Positions 63,001 to 64,000 of a stretch of 64,000 nt of DNA are shown here, piece after piece. The notes under the pieces are model-generated. The model was not told where the DNA came from and searched no databases. It worked only from the letters and a program-made list of their open reading frames with translations. Source of the DNA: Tetrahymena thermophila SB210 (lineage: Eukaryota > Ciliophora > Oligohymenophorea > Hymenostomatida > Tetrahymenidae). The position numbers were made by a program, and so were the translations under genes. The stretch covers positions 682,001 to 746,000 of the forward strand of contig NW_002476335.1 of NCBI RefSeq assembly GCF_000189635.1, written 5' to 3'. Every line of letters begins with the position of its first letter. Within the stretch, counting starts at the first letter, position 1.

Positions 63001-64000
63001 GCATAATCTAGATACCTAAGAAATATCAAATTAAAATAAAGAAAATACATAAAATAATAGCCAAAAGAATCAAAATATTATAAATAAGAGTAAGTCTGCT
63101 TAAATTTTACATGAATTATATATCGATTTTGATAACGAAACCAGTTTAAACTAATAAAGATAATTATAATAAAAATCTTCACAAAATTCACAAACCAATA
63201 AATAAAATACAAATAATCAAGTAGATTCCGTTCATGAAAAATTATATAACTTAAGTAAATCCAAAGATTAAGGGTAAAAGGCATATGAAAGCATGAAAAT
63301 AAAATAAGAGCTTAAAAACTGCACTTTTATGCCAAAGTTAGTATCTAAACATAAGTCTAGTCCTTCTTATAGTGTTTCATAGAAAAATTAAAAGATAAAT
63401 GTTCAAAGTTCCAAAGAAAATATTTTCAAATCTGAAAATGTGAATTTCACATTTGAAAATTTTGATAACAGTGCTACAGAAATCTAAAAGCTTCCAATAA
63501 AACAGTAAAATTTTTGATTTATAAAAATTTTTATTAATTTCAATTTTAAATAGATAAGAAGAATATGAAAAAATAAAAGTTGGTGAATCATAAGAAATAG
63601 AACAAAAAGAGAGATAATTATTAGGTAGCTCCTAAAAATAGCTTACATATTCAAGGACTTCTAAGGGAAGTTTACATAATAATAGTGAAAAAGATTCTCT
63701 ATCATAAAAAGATTAACAAAAAAACTTATCTGTGTTTGAAAAGCTATATTAAGATAATCAAATAAAATTAATTAATTAATCAATTAATTAAAGAGTATAA
63801 ATTTAAAATGAACTACAAAAGTGCACTTTTAAACCTAATATTTGTGAGTAGTCAATAAGACTCTCTAGAAGTAAATCTCCTTAGTCCATTATAATGGATT
63901 AAAATAATATTAGAAAAGAAAAATCTACATTTTAGGAGAATAATTCAACTTTAAATAATAATTTAACTTAAAAATAAAATATGAACTCTCTAAAAAATAT
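60059..64000 (+). CDS. Giant Q/N-rich protein, 5' part only
   Basis: From ATG 60059 the coding frame spans exons 60059-60687, 60745-63504 and 63554 onward, and it is still open at the window edge, giving over 1270 codons. The first ~75 residues look globular and helical: MELTLEQSKQFLQYLIELGV then FLFADFLKCLTPSDCYDVAL. The next ~900 are Asn/Gln/Ser-rich with almost no motif. Two similar Cys-Thr-Phe-x-Pro elements, ELKNCTFMPKLVSKHKSSPS (near 63305-63365) and LQKCTFKPNICEQSIRLSRS (near 63815-63865), resemble the short repeats seen in many ciliate structural proteins. A conserved N-terminal module on a disordered tail suggests a scaffold. Family not recognised. Confidence 0.82.

Noticed and set aside
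1-64000. Telomere repeats, chromosome breakage sequence (TAAACCAACCTCTTT) or CRISPR array
   Set aside because: I read for these on both strands by eye and saw none. The nearest string, AAAGAGGTTCTTTT near 24175, does not match.

Overview
The window looks like macronuclear DNA of a Tetrahymena-type ciliate. Every recognisable gene is broken up if UAA and UAG are read as stops. Each becomes a clean open frame when both are read as glutamine and only UGA as stop, which is the ciliate nuclear code. Other signs agree: extremely AT-rich spacers, many short AT-rich GT...AG introns, Gln/Asn-rich proteins, and ciliary genes (IFT140 and a CFAP144/FAM183-like protein). I see no telomeric G4T2 repeats and no chromosome breakage sequence, so this is probably chromosome interior.

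Layout. 1-3218: spacer with decayed coding remnants. 3219-5019 (+): coiled-coil Q/N-rich protein, its 3' end duplicated just downstream. 6243-9619 (+): secreted or membrane-anchored GH31 alpha-glucosidase in five exons. 9968-15250: a roughly 2 kb segment duplicated 3.2 kb apart. Each copy carries a multi-membrane-span gene; the first is frameshifted and the second intact, with a decayed gene between them. 16535-22736 (+): a pseudokinase fused to 19 leucine-rich repeats, each repeat on its own exon. 24023-25486 (-): unknown 487-residue protein. 26073-27045 (-): dihydropteridine reductase. 27703-30039 (-): prion-like Q/N protein. 31517-32783 (+): tubulin cofactor C. 33443-34753 (-): mitochondrial ADP/ATP carrier. 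35406-37045 (+): eIF4A-III helicase. 37585-40372 (-): protein with a peptidoglycan-binding-like fold and Cys/His zinc-binding clusters. 40848-41525 (+): possible small gene. 41784-43003 (+): MGC-type, probably acylated acidic protein. 43759-46974 (-): 1000-residue kinase. 47752-48886 (+): CFAP144-like doublet protein. 49023-54386 (-): IFT140. 55123-56151 (+): acidic coiled-coil protein. 56960-59519 (+): LMBRD2-like membrane protein. 60059 to the window end (+): very large Q/N-rich protein, cut off at the right edge.

Functionally this is a eukaryotic neighbourhood, not a set of operons. Tubulin cofactor C, the CFAP144-like protein and IFT140 serve microtubules and cilia; the rest are metabolic, mitochondrial, RNA-processing, signalling or lineage-specific. 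Most exon joins were checked by hand for frame: for most multi-exon genes the exon lengths sum to a multiple of three. Exceptions, where joins are approximate, are named in their entries.
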